From Acidobacteriota bacterium (GTDB lineage: Bacteria > Actinomycetota > AC-67), in NCBI GenBank assembly GCA_016208485.1, contig JACQXY010000062.1, positions 1-64,000 of the forward strand: a stretch of 64,000 nt of DNA, written 5' to 3'. This document shows positions 8,446 through 16,794 of this stretch, piece by piece; within the stretch, counting starts at the first letter, position 1, and every line of letters starts with the position of its first letter. A program made the position numbers and the translations under genes. Under the pieces are notes generated by a model. That model ran no database searches and was not told the origin of the DNA. It worked only from the letters and a program-made list of their open reading frames with translations.

Positions 8446-8451
8446 TATACT
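8446..8451 (+). promoter_or_regulatory. Putative -10 element of the branched-chain amino-acid importer operon
   Basis: TATACT lies just left of the 26-bp palindrome at 8454-8479. The predicted start of transcription would fall inside the palindrome, about 180 nt before the lipoprotein ATG. A matching -35 is weak, so this is tentative. Confidence 0.35.
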
Positions 8452-8453
8452 CG

Positions 8454-8479
8454 TGCCAGGTGCCCCCGGGCAACTGGCA
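8454..8479. promoter_or_regulatory. 26-bp near-perfect palindrome, candidate operator
   Basis: The left arm TGCCAGGTGCCC and the right arm GGGCAACTGGCA are separated by CC and pair at 11 of 12 positions. It lies between the divergent CGNR regulator and the importer operon. It could be a dimeric regulator site or an RNA hairpin in the operon leader. Confidence 0.5.
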
Positions 8480-8633
8480 TATTACGTTTGCCGGTTCATA
8501 TGGAGACGGCACCGGGCCGCGCCCCCCCATAGGGCGTCGCTCGTTTACAGTAGGGCAATCGGACCAGCCCTCGGGGTACAGCCGACCCTTATCGCCCCGG
8601 CCCATGGGAGGGACACTCGTGTGCGGAAGCAGA

Positions 8634-10031
8634 ATGCATAGGAGAGGGCTGCGGTCGCGCACCGTCCGGCGCGCGGTGCCGGCGCTGCTCGCGATCGCCC
8701 TGGCCACCACCGCCTGTGGCACGCGAGTCGACCGCGAGGAGTTCTACCGCTCGCTCGCGAGCCAGCCCGGCACCGGCCAGGCGCCCGGGCAGCAGCCCGG
8801 CGGGGCGGCGCCCGGGGGAGAGACCCCGGTGAGCGGGGTCCCCGGCGGCCCCACGCAGGTTCCCGGCGGCTCCCTGCCCACCTCGACGGCGGCACCCACG
8901 ACCACGGGAAGCCCGACCGGGTCCGGTTCCGGGTCCTTCTCGAACGTGTCCTCGGCTGTGATCGGAAACACGATCCGCATCGGGTTCCATCTCCCCGAGA
9001 CCGGCGCCGCACCGCTGCCCACCGACTACCGCGACACGATCAACGCGGTCACGGAGTACTTCAACGCCGAGCAACGGCCCCACGGGCGCACAATCGAGTT
9101 CATCGTCGCCGATGACGGATACGACGCCCAGAAGGGCCTCGCGGCCTGCAAGAAGATCGCCGGGAGCAACCCTCTGCTCGCCGTCGGCCACACGATGCCC
9201 GCGGCCCAGGACGCGTGCGCCCGCCTCTTCGGCGAGCGCGGGATCCCCTACTTCATGCGAGGCACCTACCCCGAGATCCTTCGCAACCGCTCCCTTTCCT
9301 GGTTCGGGACCGTCTCCGACGACCGCCAGGGGCGCATGCTCGCCGAGTACGTCCTGAAGCGCCTCGGAGGGGTGGGCCGCAAGTCGGCCGTCGTCTTCCA
9401 GAACGACCAGGTTTCCGCGCGCGACAACTTCGTCGCGACCATCAAGGCCGGCGGGGGCAAGATCGCCGCCGTCGAGGAGTCGGTCCCGCGCCAGCCCGAC
9501 TACGCGGCGACCGTGCAGAAGCTGATGGACGCCGGCGCGGAGTACGTGCTCCTCAGCATGCCGCCGGTCGACGCGATCAAGCTGTCGGTCCAGGCGCAAG
9601 GGCAGGGATACCACCCCCAGTGGCTCGGCGGCGGCACCTGGTGGAACTACAACATGGTCCTGGAATCGGCCGGCATGGCGCTCGACGGGGCGATCGTGCT
9701 CTCCCCGTGGCCCTCCATCGACTCGGCCGGGGCCGACGAGTTCAAGCGCGTCTACAAGAAGTACCGGCCCGACAAGGAACCGGACGACATCGGGCTCGTG
9801 ATGTGGGGCTGGACGAACCTCATCCATGAAGCGCTCGCGAAGGCGGGGCCAAACCTCAGCAGGCGGGCGCTCGCCCAGGCGCTCCAGACCTTCCGCTTCA
9901 ACAAGCCGTACTGGCTGCCGATCGCCTACACGCCGTCGGATCACATCGGCGCCGACTCGGTGGCGGTGTTCCGCGCAGATGGACAGGCCAGGCGCTGGCG
10001 CCAGATCTCGGGGTTCACCTCCGGCTTCTAG
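8634..10031 (+). CDS. ABC-transporter substrate-binding lipoprotein (branched-chain amino acid/amide type)
   Basis: A periplasmic-binding-protein type I receptor for a Liv-type importer. From the ATG at 8634 (465 aa) there is a signal peptide with lipobox-like LATTACG, so it is lipid-anchored. A Pro/Gly/Thr-rich linker follows (about residues 40-95), then the receptor fold: IRIGFHLPETGAAPLPTDY, YFNAEQRPHGR, VADDGYDAQKG and AVGHTMPAAQDACARLF. An upstream ATG at 8460 would bury the signal peptide, so I reject it. It is the first gene of an operon with LivH, fused LivMG and LivF. Ligand unknown: amino acids, amides, urea and aromatic compounds are all known for this family. Confidence 0.9.
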   Translation: MHRRGLRSRTVRRAVPALLAIALATTACGTRVDREEFYRSLASQPGTGQAPGQQPGGAAPGGETPVSGVPGGPTQVPGGSLPTSTAAPTTTGSPTGSGSGSFSNVSSAVIGNTIRIGFHLPETGAAPLPTDYRDTINAVTEYFNAEQRPHGRTIEFIVADDGYDAQKGLAACKKIAGSNPLLAVGHTMPAAQDACARLFGERGIPYFMRGTYPEILRNRSLSWFGTVSDDRQGRMLAEYVLKRLGGVGRKSAVVFQNDQVSARDNFVATIKAGGGKIAAVEESVPRQPDYAATVQKLMDAGAEYVLLSMPPVDAIKLSVQAQGQGYHPQWLGGGTWWNYNMVLESAGMALDGAIVLSPWPSIDSAGADEFKRVYKKYRPDKEPDDIGLVMWGWTNLIHEALAKAGPNLSRRALAQALQTFRFNKPYWLPIAYTPSDHIGADSVAVFRADGQARRWRQISGFTSGF

Positions 10032-10044
10032 CCGAGGGGGTCGC

Positions 10045-10905
10045 ATGTTCAGGTACCTGCTCCTCGGAATCCTCACCGGATCCGCCTATGCGCTGCTCGC
10101 CGTGGCGTTCGTCCTCGTCTACAAGGGCACCCGGGTGTTCAACCTCGCCCAGGGCGAGATCGGGGGCATCGGCCTCTACATCGCCTGGGTCCTCACCGCG
10201 AAGGTCAACCTGCCGGTGGCCGTGGCCGCGCTCGTCGGCATCGCGGGGTCCGCGGGCGTGGGGCTCCTCATGGAGCGAACGCTGATCCGCAGGGTGATCG
10301 ACAGCACCCCCCTGTCGGCTCTCGCCTGCACCCTCGGGGCCGCGCTCACGCTCGGCTACGCGGAGGCCTTCATCTGGGGCTACAACATCCAGACCTTCCC
10401 CTCCCCCGTCGGCAACGGGAGATTCCACCTCGGGACGGTCACCGTGACCGCGCCGCGCGTCGCATCCCTCGTCGCGGCGGCCGCCGTCGCCGGGGGACTC
10501 GCCCTCTTCCTTCGGCGCACGCGCCTCGGGCTCGCGGTGTGGGCGGCCACCTCCGACCAGGCGCTCGCGCGGATGTCGGGCGTCTCGGTGGACCGGGTAC
10601 GCGCGCTCGTTTGGGCGCTCGGCGGGGCGCTGTCGGGGCTCGCGGCGATCCTGCTCGGCACCATCTACACCTTCTTCCCCCTCGCCAACACGCTCTTCCT
10701 CGTGCGCGCGCTCGCCGCGGCGCTGCTCGGAGGGCTCACGAGCCTTCCCGGCGCCTTCGTCGGGGGGATCTCGCTCGGCGTCCTCGAGGCACTCGTCGTC
10801 TGGCGGACGGGCGTCGGGGGAGCCGTCGACACCGCGATCGTCGTGCTCATGATCGCGGTGCTGCTCGTCCGGCCGGGAGGGCTCCTCGGTGAGCGCGCGC
10901 GGTAG
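10045..10905 (+). CDS. livH: Branched-chain amino-acid-type ABC transporter permease LivH
   Basis: A 286-aa inner-membrane permease with about eight hydrophobic helices. Diagnostic LivH stretches are GILTGSAYALLAVAFVLVYK, VFNLAQGEIGG near the N-terminus and LLGGLTSLPGAFVGGISLGV near the C-terminus. The ATG at 10045 lies 13 nt after the lipoprotein stop, with GAGGGGG as ribosome-binding site. Its 3' end overlaps the next gene by 17 nt. Confidence 0.92.
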   Translation: MFRYLLLGILTGSAYALLAVAFVLVYKGTRVFNLAQGEIGGIGLYIAWVLTAKVNLPVAVAALVGIAGSAGVGLLMERTLIRRVIDSTPLSALACTLGAALTLGYAEAFIWGYNIQTFPSPVGNGRFHLGTVTVTAPRVASLVAAAAVAGGLALFLRRTRLGLAVWAATSDQALARMSGVSVDRVRALVWALGGALSGLAAILLGTIYTFFPLANTLFLVRALAAALLGGLTSLPGAFVGGISLGVLEALVVWRTGVGGAVDTAIVVLMIAVLLVRPGGLLGERAR

Positions 10906-12772
10906 GCGGATCGGCGTGAAGCCCGGCCCGGCCCTGCTGGGCGCCGGACTCGTCGCCGCAGTCGCCGCGGCGCCGTTCCTGAACGAGTACCTCCTCTACG
11001 TTCTCGCCCTCGTCGCCATCCAGATGATGGCCGTGCTCAGCCTGAACGTCCTGATGGGCTACGCCGGGCAAGTCTCGCTCTCCCAGGCCGCGTTCGTCGG
11101 AATCGGCGCCTACGCCACGGCCCAGTTCGCACAGTGGAGCGTCCCCTTCCCGCTCACGATCGTGCTCGGCACGCTCGCGACGGCGGCCGCGGCCGCGATC
11201 ATCGGCCTCCCGTCGCTTCGGATCCGGGGCCTGGAGCTCGCGGCGACCACCCTCGCCTTCGGCATCGCGGCCGAGCGCCTGCTGTTCGCCCGCCCCTGGG
11301 ACAAGGCCTCGACGATGGGCGTCCCGGTGCCGCGGCCGGCCGTCATCAAGGGGGACGGAACGTTCTTCGCCGCCGCGCTCATCGCGCTCCTCGTCCTCGT
11401 CGCGCTGGACGCATCGCTCAGGCGCAGCCGGCTCGGGCGCGCCTTCTACGCGGTGCGATACCGCGAGGACACCGCCGCCGCGCGCGGCATCCCGGTCGGG
11501 GCGACCAAGCTCTCCGCCTACGCCGTGAGCGGGCTCTACGCGGGGCTCGCCGGCGCCCTGTCCGCCTACCTCATCGAGCAGGTCACCCCCGGCGCCTTCG
11601 ACGTGTGGCACTCGCTGCTGTACGTGGCCGCCGTCATCGTCGGCGGGATCGGGTCCTGGAGCGGAGTGCTCGTCGCCGCGGCCATCTTCTCCGGACTCCC
11701 GGAGCTGCTCAGGCCGGTCGCCGCCTACGCCCCTCTCGTCGGCGCGATCCTGCTCATGCTCGCCCCTCCGCTCCGGCCGGAGGGTCTGTCCTTCATCCTC
11801 GATCGCGCGATCGGCGCGCCCCGGCGCCGGGCGAAGCCGGCGCCCACCGCCGCCGACGACGGACTGGCTCTGTCCGGCTCGGTCGCCGCGCTCGGGCCAC
11901 CGCGCCGCCCGGTGTCGCTGTCGGTGCCGGTCCGGACCCTCCTTTCGCTCGAGGACGTCTGCCTCGCCTTCGGGGGACTCCAGGTGCTGCGCGGCACGAC
12001 CATGGAGGTGCGCCGGGGCGAGATGGTCGGCCTGATCGGACCGAACGGCGCCGGGAAAACCACGCTCTTCAACTGCGTGTCCGGCTTCGTCGTCCCGCAG
12101 TCCGGCCGCATCCGATACCGGGACCACGACCTCCTCGCCCTTCCCTCGCACGCCCGCTCGGCGCTCGGGATCGTCCGCACCTTCCAGCAGGTCGGGCTGT
12201 GCGGGCCGCTGACGGTGCGCGAGAACGCCCTCCTCGCCCAGCACGCGATCGAGCCGTACGGAGCGGTCGCCGGGCTGTTGCGAGCGCCGTGGGCCGGGCG
12301 CGCGGAACGGCGCGCCGCCGCGCGCGCCGACACCGTCCTCGAGCTGCTCGGCCTCGACGGCCTTGCCGGCGAGGCGGTCCGCAACCTCCCGCACGGCACG
12401 CAGCGCCTGGCCGAGGTGGCGGCCGCGGTCGCATCCGGGCCGGAGCTGCTCCTGCTCGACGAGCCGGCGGCCGGGATGGACCCGGACGAGGCGCACCGCT
12501 TGGCCGAGCGCCTCGCCGCGCTGCACCGCGCGCTCGGGGTCACCGTCCTCATCATCGAGCACCATGTGCCGCTCGTCGCCGGCCTGTGCAACTACGTGTA
12601 CGTGCTCGGCGAGGGGCGGGTGATCGCCCAGGGAAGCCCCGCGGAGATCCAGCGCGACCCGCAGGTGATCGCCGCCTACCTCGGCGAGCAGGCGGGCGAT
12701 CCGGAGGCCCGGCGCGAAGCCCGGCGCGCGGCCGCCGACCGGCGCGCGGAGGAGGCGGTCGCCGGTGTCTAG
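10889..12772 (+). CDS. Fused LivM permease - LivG ATPase
   Basis: A 627-aa fusion. Residues 1-305 are a LivM-type permease (LSLNVLMGYAGQVSLSQAAF at 50-69, then GVLVAAAIFSGLPELLRP). Residues 320-345 form a linker. Residues 350-600 are a LivG-type ATPase: Walker A GPNGAGKTT at 384-392, Q-loop region RTFQQVGL, and Walker B LLLLDEPAAGMDP. The usual LSGGQ signature reads NLPHGTQRLAEVA, a weakened form also seen in other LivG proteins. Fusion ties one permease half to its motor. The GTG start overlaps livH by 17 nt and the end overlaps livF by 8 nt. Confidence 0.9.
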   Translation: MSARGRRIGVKPGPALLGAGLVAAVAAAPFLNEYLLYVLALVAIQMMAVLSLNVLMGYAGQVSLSQAAFVGIGAYATAQFAQWSVPFPLTIVLGTLATAAAAAIIGLPSLRIRGLELAATTLAFGIAAERLLFARPWDKASTMGVPVPRPAVIKGDGTFFAAALIALLVLVALDASLRRSRLGRAFYAVRYREDTAAARGIPVGATKLSAYAVSGLYAGLAGALSAYLIEQVTPGAFDVWHSLLYVAAVIVGGIGSWSGVLVAAAIFSGLPELLRPVAAYAPLVGAILLMLAPPLRPEGLSFILDRAIGAPRRRAKPAPTAADDGLALSGSVAALGPPRRPVSLSVPVRTLLSLEDVCLAFGGLQVLRGTTMEVRRGEMVGLIGPNGAGKTTLFNCVSGFVVPQSGRIRYRDHDLLALPSHARSALGIVRTFQQVGLCGPLTVRENALLAQHAIEPYGAVAGLLRAPWAGRAERRAAARADTVLELLGLDGLAGEAVRNLPHGTQRLAEVAAAVASGPELLLLDEPAAGMDPDEAHRLAERLAALHRALGVTVLIIEHHVPLVAGLCNYVYVLGEGRVIAQGSPAEIQRDPQVIAAYLGEQAGDPEARREARRAAADRRAEEAVAGV

Positions 12773-13595
12773 CGTCCTTGCGATCGACGGGCTGGTCGCA
12801 GGATACGGCTCCGCGCGAGTGCTGAACGGCGTCGACGCGGAGGTGGAGGAGGGCGAGGTCGCCGTGATCCTCGGCGCGAACGGCGTCGGCAAAACCACCA
12901 CGCTGCGCGCGGTGTCGGGGTTCCTCAGGCCCTGGGCCGGGCAGGTGCGCCTCGACGGGCGCCCCCTCGGCCGCGTCACCCCCGAGCGGGTCGTGCGACT
13001 CGGGGTCGGCGTGGTCCCGGAGCCGCCGGGGGTATTCCGGGACATGAGCGTCCTCGACGTCCTGCGCGTCGGGGCGTTCTCGCTCCCCGACCGGCGCGCC
13101 GGCGACGAGCGGCTCTCGTGGGTGCTGCGCGCCTTCCCGCTCCTCGCCGAGCGCCGCGCGCAGCGCGCCGGAAGCCTGTCGGGAGGCGAGCAGCGCCAGC
13201 TCGCCGTCGCGCGCGCCATGATGGGACGCCCCCGGCTCCTGCTGGTGGACGAGGTCTCGATGGGCCTGTCCCCGACCATGGTCACGACGATCTTCGACCT
13301 GCTCGACCGGCTCCGGCGCGAGGAGGGGATCACCGTCCTGATGGTCGAGCAGAACGTCTCGGCCCTCGACGTCGCCGACCGCGCCTATGTCATGGAGAAG
13401 GGCCGTATCGTCCAGGAGGCGAGGGGCGCGGAGCTTCGGCGCGCACGGGCAGGCGCCGCGCGCGCCTACCTCGGCGCCGGCGCGGCCTCCTCCCCCGAGG
13501 AGACCACCGGTCCCGAGGCGGCAACCGTCACCACAACCAAACGTGCGCCGCGGCGCGCCCCTGCCGGGGCAGCCGCATCGAAGGCAAGGAGGTAG
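12765..13595 (+). CDS. livF: Branched-chain amino-acid-type ABC transporter ATPase LivF
   Basis: A 276-aa second ATPase of the importer. Walker A is GANGVGKTT, the signature is SLSGGEQRQLAVARAMM, Walker B is LLLVDEVSMGLSP, and the H-loop region reads VEQN as in LivF. It differs from most LivF by a C-terminal tail of about 40 residues, rich in Ala, Thr, Arg and Lys (EETTGPEAATVTTTKRAPRR), likely disordered. The GTG start overlaps the LivMG stop. Confidence 0.9.
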   Translation: MSSVLAIDGLVAGYGSARVLNGVDAEVEEGEVAVILGANGVGKTTTLRAVSGFLRPWAGQVRLDGRPLGRVTPERVVRLGVGVVPEPPGVFRDMSVLDVLRVGAFSLPDRRAGDERLSWVLRAFPLLAERRAQRAGSLSGGEQRQLAVARAMMGRPRLLLVDEVSMGLSPTMVTTIFDLLDRLRREEGITVLMVEQNVSALDVADRAYVMEKGRIVQEARGAELRRARAGAARAYLGAGAASSPEETTGPEAATVTTTKRAPRRAPAGAAASKARR

Positions 13596-13597
13596 TC

Positions 13598-14959
13598 ATG
13601 CGCAAGACAGCCCTCATCGCGGCGGCGGTGCTCGCCGCAGGAGCGATCGGTCTCACCGGCGGCCCGGGGTTCGGGACCGCGGCGCCGGCTCCCGCGCGCG
13701 CGCGCGCATGGGCGGTGCGCATCGCGATCACATCCCAGAACCAGGAGCTGCTCCAGGCGGCCGACGCCTCGTCGGAGGGCGGTTCCAAGCCGACCGCGAC
13801 GGCGGTGCCGGGCGCGATCGGCGGGCAGAGCCCGTTCGGCGCAACGGCCTCGCCCGAGCACCCGTTCGCCTCGAGCACACCGCTCGACTGGCAGGACTCG
13901 ACCGGGAGCGGCTACGCCGAGGGAAGCTACGCCGAGGCGCGCGTGGAGGGCCCCACCGCCACCGCGCGCACGGGGTTCTCCTCGGTCGGAGGCACCGGTT
14001 TCGCTGTGGCCAACATGGCGCTCACCTGGGACCAGCAGGAGCAGCTCATGAACCAGTGGATCGACACGAACCACCGGGTCTTCGATCCGCTGAACGCGGA
14101 GATGGATGCGCTCGGCGCCGCCCTGTCGCCGCTCGGGATCCGGATGCCGCACTTCGAGCCGATGGCAGGGCTCGGATGGATCGACGTCCTGCGCGCCCAG
14201 AACGTCTCGTCGGGAACCGAGACGACGTCCGCCCCAGGGTTCTCCTCGGCGCGCGCGCGCACCTCGCTCGCCGCGGTGAGGCTCTTCGGTGGATTCATCG
14301 AGGCCGAGGGGATCTCGGCCGAGGCGGTGTCGGAGAGCGCAGGCGGCACCGACGACCGCCGCGCCGTCGCCCGCATCGCGAAGCTGCGGATCGCCGGCGT
14401 CGAGACGATCGCCGACTCCGCCGGGATCCGAGTCGCCGGGAACGACCTGCTCTCGCGCGCCGTGCTCCAGCCGGTACTCGACGCGGCGCTCGGCGGGCTG
14501 CAGACCGCCGGCGTGACGATTCGCGTGCTCGATTCGCGCGAAGCCGGGGACCTCCGGGAGGCGTCGGCGCTCCAGATCGAGATCGCCTCGCCGGGCGGCA
14601 CCGCGCTCGTGTCGATCGCCCACGCGGAGGCGAGCGCCGCCTCGGTCGGATGGGGTGCCTCGGTCGCCCCGGCGGCCCCGACGCCTCGGGCATCTGAGCC
14701 GCCGGCCGTCGAGGAGGTCCCGGCCTGGGAGCCGGCTCCGGCGGTTTCCGAGCCGGCCTACGTGCCTCCCGCGGCCGCGCCGACAGAGCTGGCCGCGCCG
14801 GCCTGGGTGCCGAGGCCGGGGCCGCGCGCGCGCCAGATGTCTCAGTCCGCGGTGCGCTCGCTGCGCACCTCGTACCTGCTGCTGTTCGTGCTCGGAGGGC
14901 TGCTGTCCGCCCTCGTGCTACCGGCGCTCGCCCGGCCGGTTCGCCCGGCGAGGACGTGA
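13598..14959 (+). CDS. Secreted, C-terminally membrane-anchored protein (choice-of-anchor-P-like)
   Basis: A 453-aa protein: signal peptide MRKTALIAAAVLAAGAIGL, a long Ala/Gly/Ser-rich outer part, a Pro/Glu/Ala-rich stalk (about residues 355-410), then a single membrane helix (YLLLFVLGGLLSALVLPALA) and a short basic tail. The layout resembles actinobacterial choice-of-anchor proteins rather than a sortase substrate; no LPxTG is present. It follows livF by 2 nt with an AAGGAGG ribosome-binding site, so it is co-transcribed with the importer and may be a cell-surface partner. Its function is not recognised. Confidence 0.75.
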   Translation: MRKTALIAAAVLAAGAIGLTGGPGFGTAAPAPARARAWAVRIAITSQNQELLQAADASSEGGSKPTATAVPGAIGGQSPFGATASPEHPFASSTPLDWQDSTGSGYAEGSYAEARVEGPTATARTGFSSVGGTGFAVANMALTWDQQEQLMNQWIDTNHRVFDPLNAEMDALGAALSPLGIRMPHFEPMAGLGWIDVLRAQNVSSGTETTSAPGFSSARARTSLAAVRLFGGFIEAEGISAEAVSESAGGTDDRRAVARIAKLRIAGVETIADSAGIRVAGNDLLSRAVLQPVLDAALGGLQTAGVTIRVLDSREAGDLREASALQIEIASPGGTALVSIAHAEASAASVGWGASVAPAAPTPRASEPPAVEEVPAWEPAPAVSEPAYVPPAAAPTELAAPAWVPRPGPRARQMSQSAVRSLRTSYLLLFVLGGLLSALVLPALARPVRPART

Positions 14960-14973
14960 AAGGTGGGAAGCAC

Positions 14974-15342
14974 ATGATGGATCGCAGGTATCGAATCGGC
15001 CTTGGATTTGCCCTCGCCGCGGCGGGGGTAGTGGTGGCAATCGCCGGTTGGATGGGAGTGAGCAACGAGACCGAGGTCGCCTTCCAGCTCCCGTACTTCG
15101 CGAGCGCCGGAGTCGGAGCGCTGCTGCTGTTCGGAGCGGCCGCGACCCTCCTCCTCAGCGCGCAGTTCGACCGCGACGAGAGCCGCGTCGACGACCTCGA
15201 GCGCGCGGTGCGGGGCCTCGCCGAGGAGGTCGCGCGCCTCGCCGACGAGCTGACGCCGGCGCGCGGCGCGACTCCGGCGATCCTTGGGACCGACGGCGCG
15301 CGGGAACCGGAGCGAGCGGCGCGCGCCTCCGCGAGCCGCTAG
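14974..15342 (+). CDS. Small membrane protein with a cytoplasmic coiled coil
   Basis: A 122-aa protein with two membrane helices (IGLGFALAAAGVVVAIAGW and YFASAGVGALLLFGAAATLL). A charged heptad-like region follows (DDLERAVRGLAEEVARLADEL), a probable short coiled coil. The ATG at 14974 has AAAGGTGGG upstream. A GTG at 14956 overlapping the previous stop is possible but lacks a ribosome-binding site. It is the last gene of the importer/anchor-protein operon. No family recognised. Confidence 0.7.
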   Translation: MMDRRYRIGLGFALAAAGVVVAIAGWMGVSNETEVAFQLPYFASAGVGALLLFGAAATLLLSAQFDRDESRVDDLERAVRGLAEEVARLADELTPARGATPAILGTDGAREPERAARASASR

Positions 15343-15450
15343 CACGCTGCCGGGCGCCGGCGAGCCGCCGGCGCCACCCGGGCCTCGCGAGCCACGCCGT
15401 CCGGCGGGGCTCCGTGCGCCCCGCTTCTCCTCTCGCGGTCGGTTCCGCTC

Positions 15451-15502
15451 CATTCTCGTACGGATCTGCGCCCGCATACGATAGTGAACTCGTACGAGAA
15501 TG
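15451..15502. promoter_or_regulatory. Perfect 12-bp inverted repeat, candidate operator
   Basis: CATTCTCGTACG (15451-15462) and CGTACGAGAATG (15491-15502) are exact inverse complements 28 bp apart. Each arm also contains the palindrome CGTACG. The repeat lies 84-135 bp upstream of the acyl-CoA dehydrogenase start and may bind a regulator of that gene. Confidence 0.5.
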
Positions 15503-15571
15503 AGGCGCGGCGCTCCGCTCCGCTCGTGGGGGAGCGGGGGGAGCGGCGGACGCGCGGAGGCCGGAATCTGG

Positions 15572-15577
15572 TAGGTT
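15572..15577 (+). promoter_or_regulatory. Putative -10 box of the acyl-CoA dehydrogenase gene (leaderless)
   Basis: TAGGTT lies 8 nt before the GTG at 15586, and there is no ribosome-binding site. The same arrangement occurs at other genes in this window, consistent with a leaderless mRNA. Confidence 0.4.
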
Positions 15578-15585
15578 TCCCAGCC

Positions 15586-16767
15586 GTGAGCACGCCGACT
15601 CGCAACCGCGCCGACGCCCTGGACTTCCTCGGCGTCGATGCCCTCCTCTCGGAGGAGGAGCGCATGATCCGGGACACGGTCCGGCGCTTCGTTCGCGAGC
15701 GCGTGCTCCCGGACGCCGGCGGTTGGTTCGAGCGCGGCGAGTTCCCCCGCGAGCTGGTCCCCGAGCTTGGGAAGCTCGGGCTCCTCGGAATGCACATCGA
15801 TGGCTACGGGTGCGCCGGCGCGAGCGCCGTCGCCTACGGCCTCGCCTGCATGGAGCTCGAGGCCGGCGACACCGGGGTTCGGAGCTTCGTGTCCGTGCAG
15901 GGGTCGCTCGCGATGTACTCGATCCTGCGCTGGGGCTCCGAGGAGCACAAGCGGGAGTGGCTCCCTCCGATGGCCGCCGGCGAGCGCATCGGTTGCTTCG
16001 GCCTGACCGAGCCCGACTCGGGAAGCGATCCGGGCAGCATGCGCACGACGGCGAAGACGTCCGGAGGGGACTGGATCCTGGACGGGACCAAGATGTGGAT
16101 CACGAACGGCGGGATCGCCGACGTGGCGGTGGTGTGGGCGCGCGCGGAGGACGGGATCCGCGGCTTCCTGGTGCCGGCCGGCACGCCGGGCTTCTCGGCC
16201 CGCGACATCCACGGGAAGATGTCGCTCCGGGCCTCGGTCACCTCCGAGCTGGTCTTCGACGGGTGCCGCGTGCCCCGCGACATGATGCTCCCGGAGGCGC
16301 GCGGCCTCCGGGGACCACTCTGTTGCCTCGACGAGGCGCGCTACGGAATCGCTTGGGGCGCCGCCGGAGCGGGGCGCGCCTGCTATGAGGCGGCGCTCGC
16401 ATACGCGAAGGAGCGGACCCAGTTCGGAAAGCCGATCGCCTCCTTCCAGCTCACCCAGCGGAAGCTCGTGGAGATGCTCCTTGCGACCAACCGCGCCGCT
16501 CTGCTCGCGCTGCACGTCGGCCGGATGAAGGACGAGGGCCGCCTCGCCCCGGAGCAGGTGAGCCTCGCGAAGCTCGCCAACGTGCGCGACGCCTTGGAAG
16601 TCGCGCGCTCGGCGCGCTCGGTGCTCGGCGCCAACGGGATCTCGCTCGAGTACCCGGTGATCCGCCACATGAACAACCTCGAATCGGTCTTCACCTACGA
16701 GGGCACGAACGAGATCCACACGCTGATCATCGGCCAGGCGATCACCGGGCTGAGCGCCTTCCAGTAA
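15586..16767 (+). CDS. Acyl-CoA dehydrogenase, glutaryl-CoA dehydrogenase-like
   Basis: A 393-aa FAD-dependent dehydrogenase. Seen: FAD-binding CFGLTEPDSGSDPGSM at about 137-152 and KMWITNG at 169-175. The C-terminal TYEGTNEIHTLIIGQAITG places the catalytic base at Glu372, equivalent to Glu370 of human glutaryl-CoA dehydrogenase. Arg99 in DTGVRS aligns with the glutarate-binding Arg94. Together these favour glutaryl-CoA, on the lysine/tryptophan or benzoate degradation route, though other dicarboxyl-CoAs are possible. An upstream ATG at 15484 would add 34 residues unlike the family and overlap the inverted repeat; the GTG at 15586 with a -10 box 8 nt before it fits better. Confidence 0.88.
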   Translation: MSTPTRNRADALDFLGVDALLSEEERMIRDTVRRFVRERVLPDAGGWFERGEFPRELVPELGKLGLLGMHIDGYGCAGASAVAYGLACMELEAGDTGVRSFVSVQGSLAMYSILRWGSEEHKREWLPPMAAGERIGCFGLTEPDSGSDPGSMRTTAKTSGGDWILDGTKMWITNGGIADVAVVWARAEDGIRGFLVPAGTPGFSARDIHGKMSLRASVTSELVFDGCRVPRDMMLPEARGLRGPLCCLDEARYGIAWGAAGAGRACYEAALAYAKERTQFGKPIASFQLTQRKLVEMLLATNRAALLALHVGRMKDEGRLAPEQVSLAKLANVRDALEVARSARSVLGANGISLEYPVIRHMNNLESVFTYEGTNEIHTLIIGQAITGLSAFQ

Positions 16768-16794
16768 GCCGCCGCCCCCTCCCGAGCGCGATCC

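Noticed and set aside
8460-8633. A longer start for the substrate-binding lipoprotein at 8460
   Set aside because: It would place 58 residues before the signal peptide and run through the 26-bp palindrome; the ATG at 8634 gives a normal lipoprotein signal.
10847-13333. An 828-codon open frame on the minus strand
   Set aside because: Antisense of the LivMG and LivF genes, which carry clear ATPase motifs on the plus strand.
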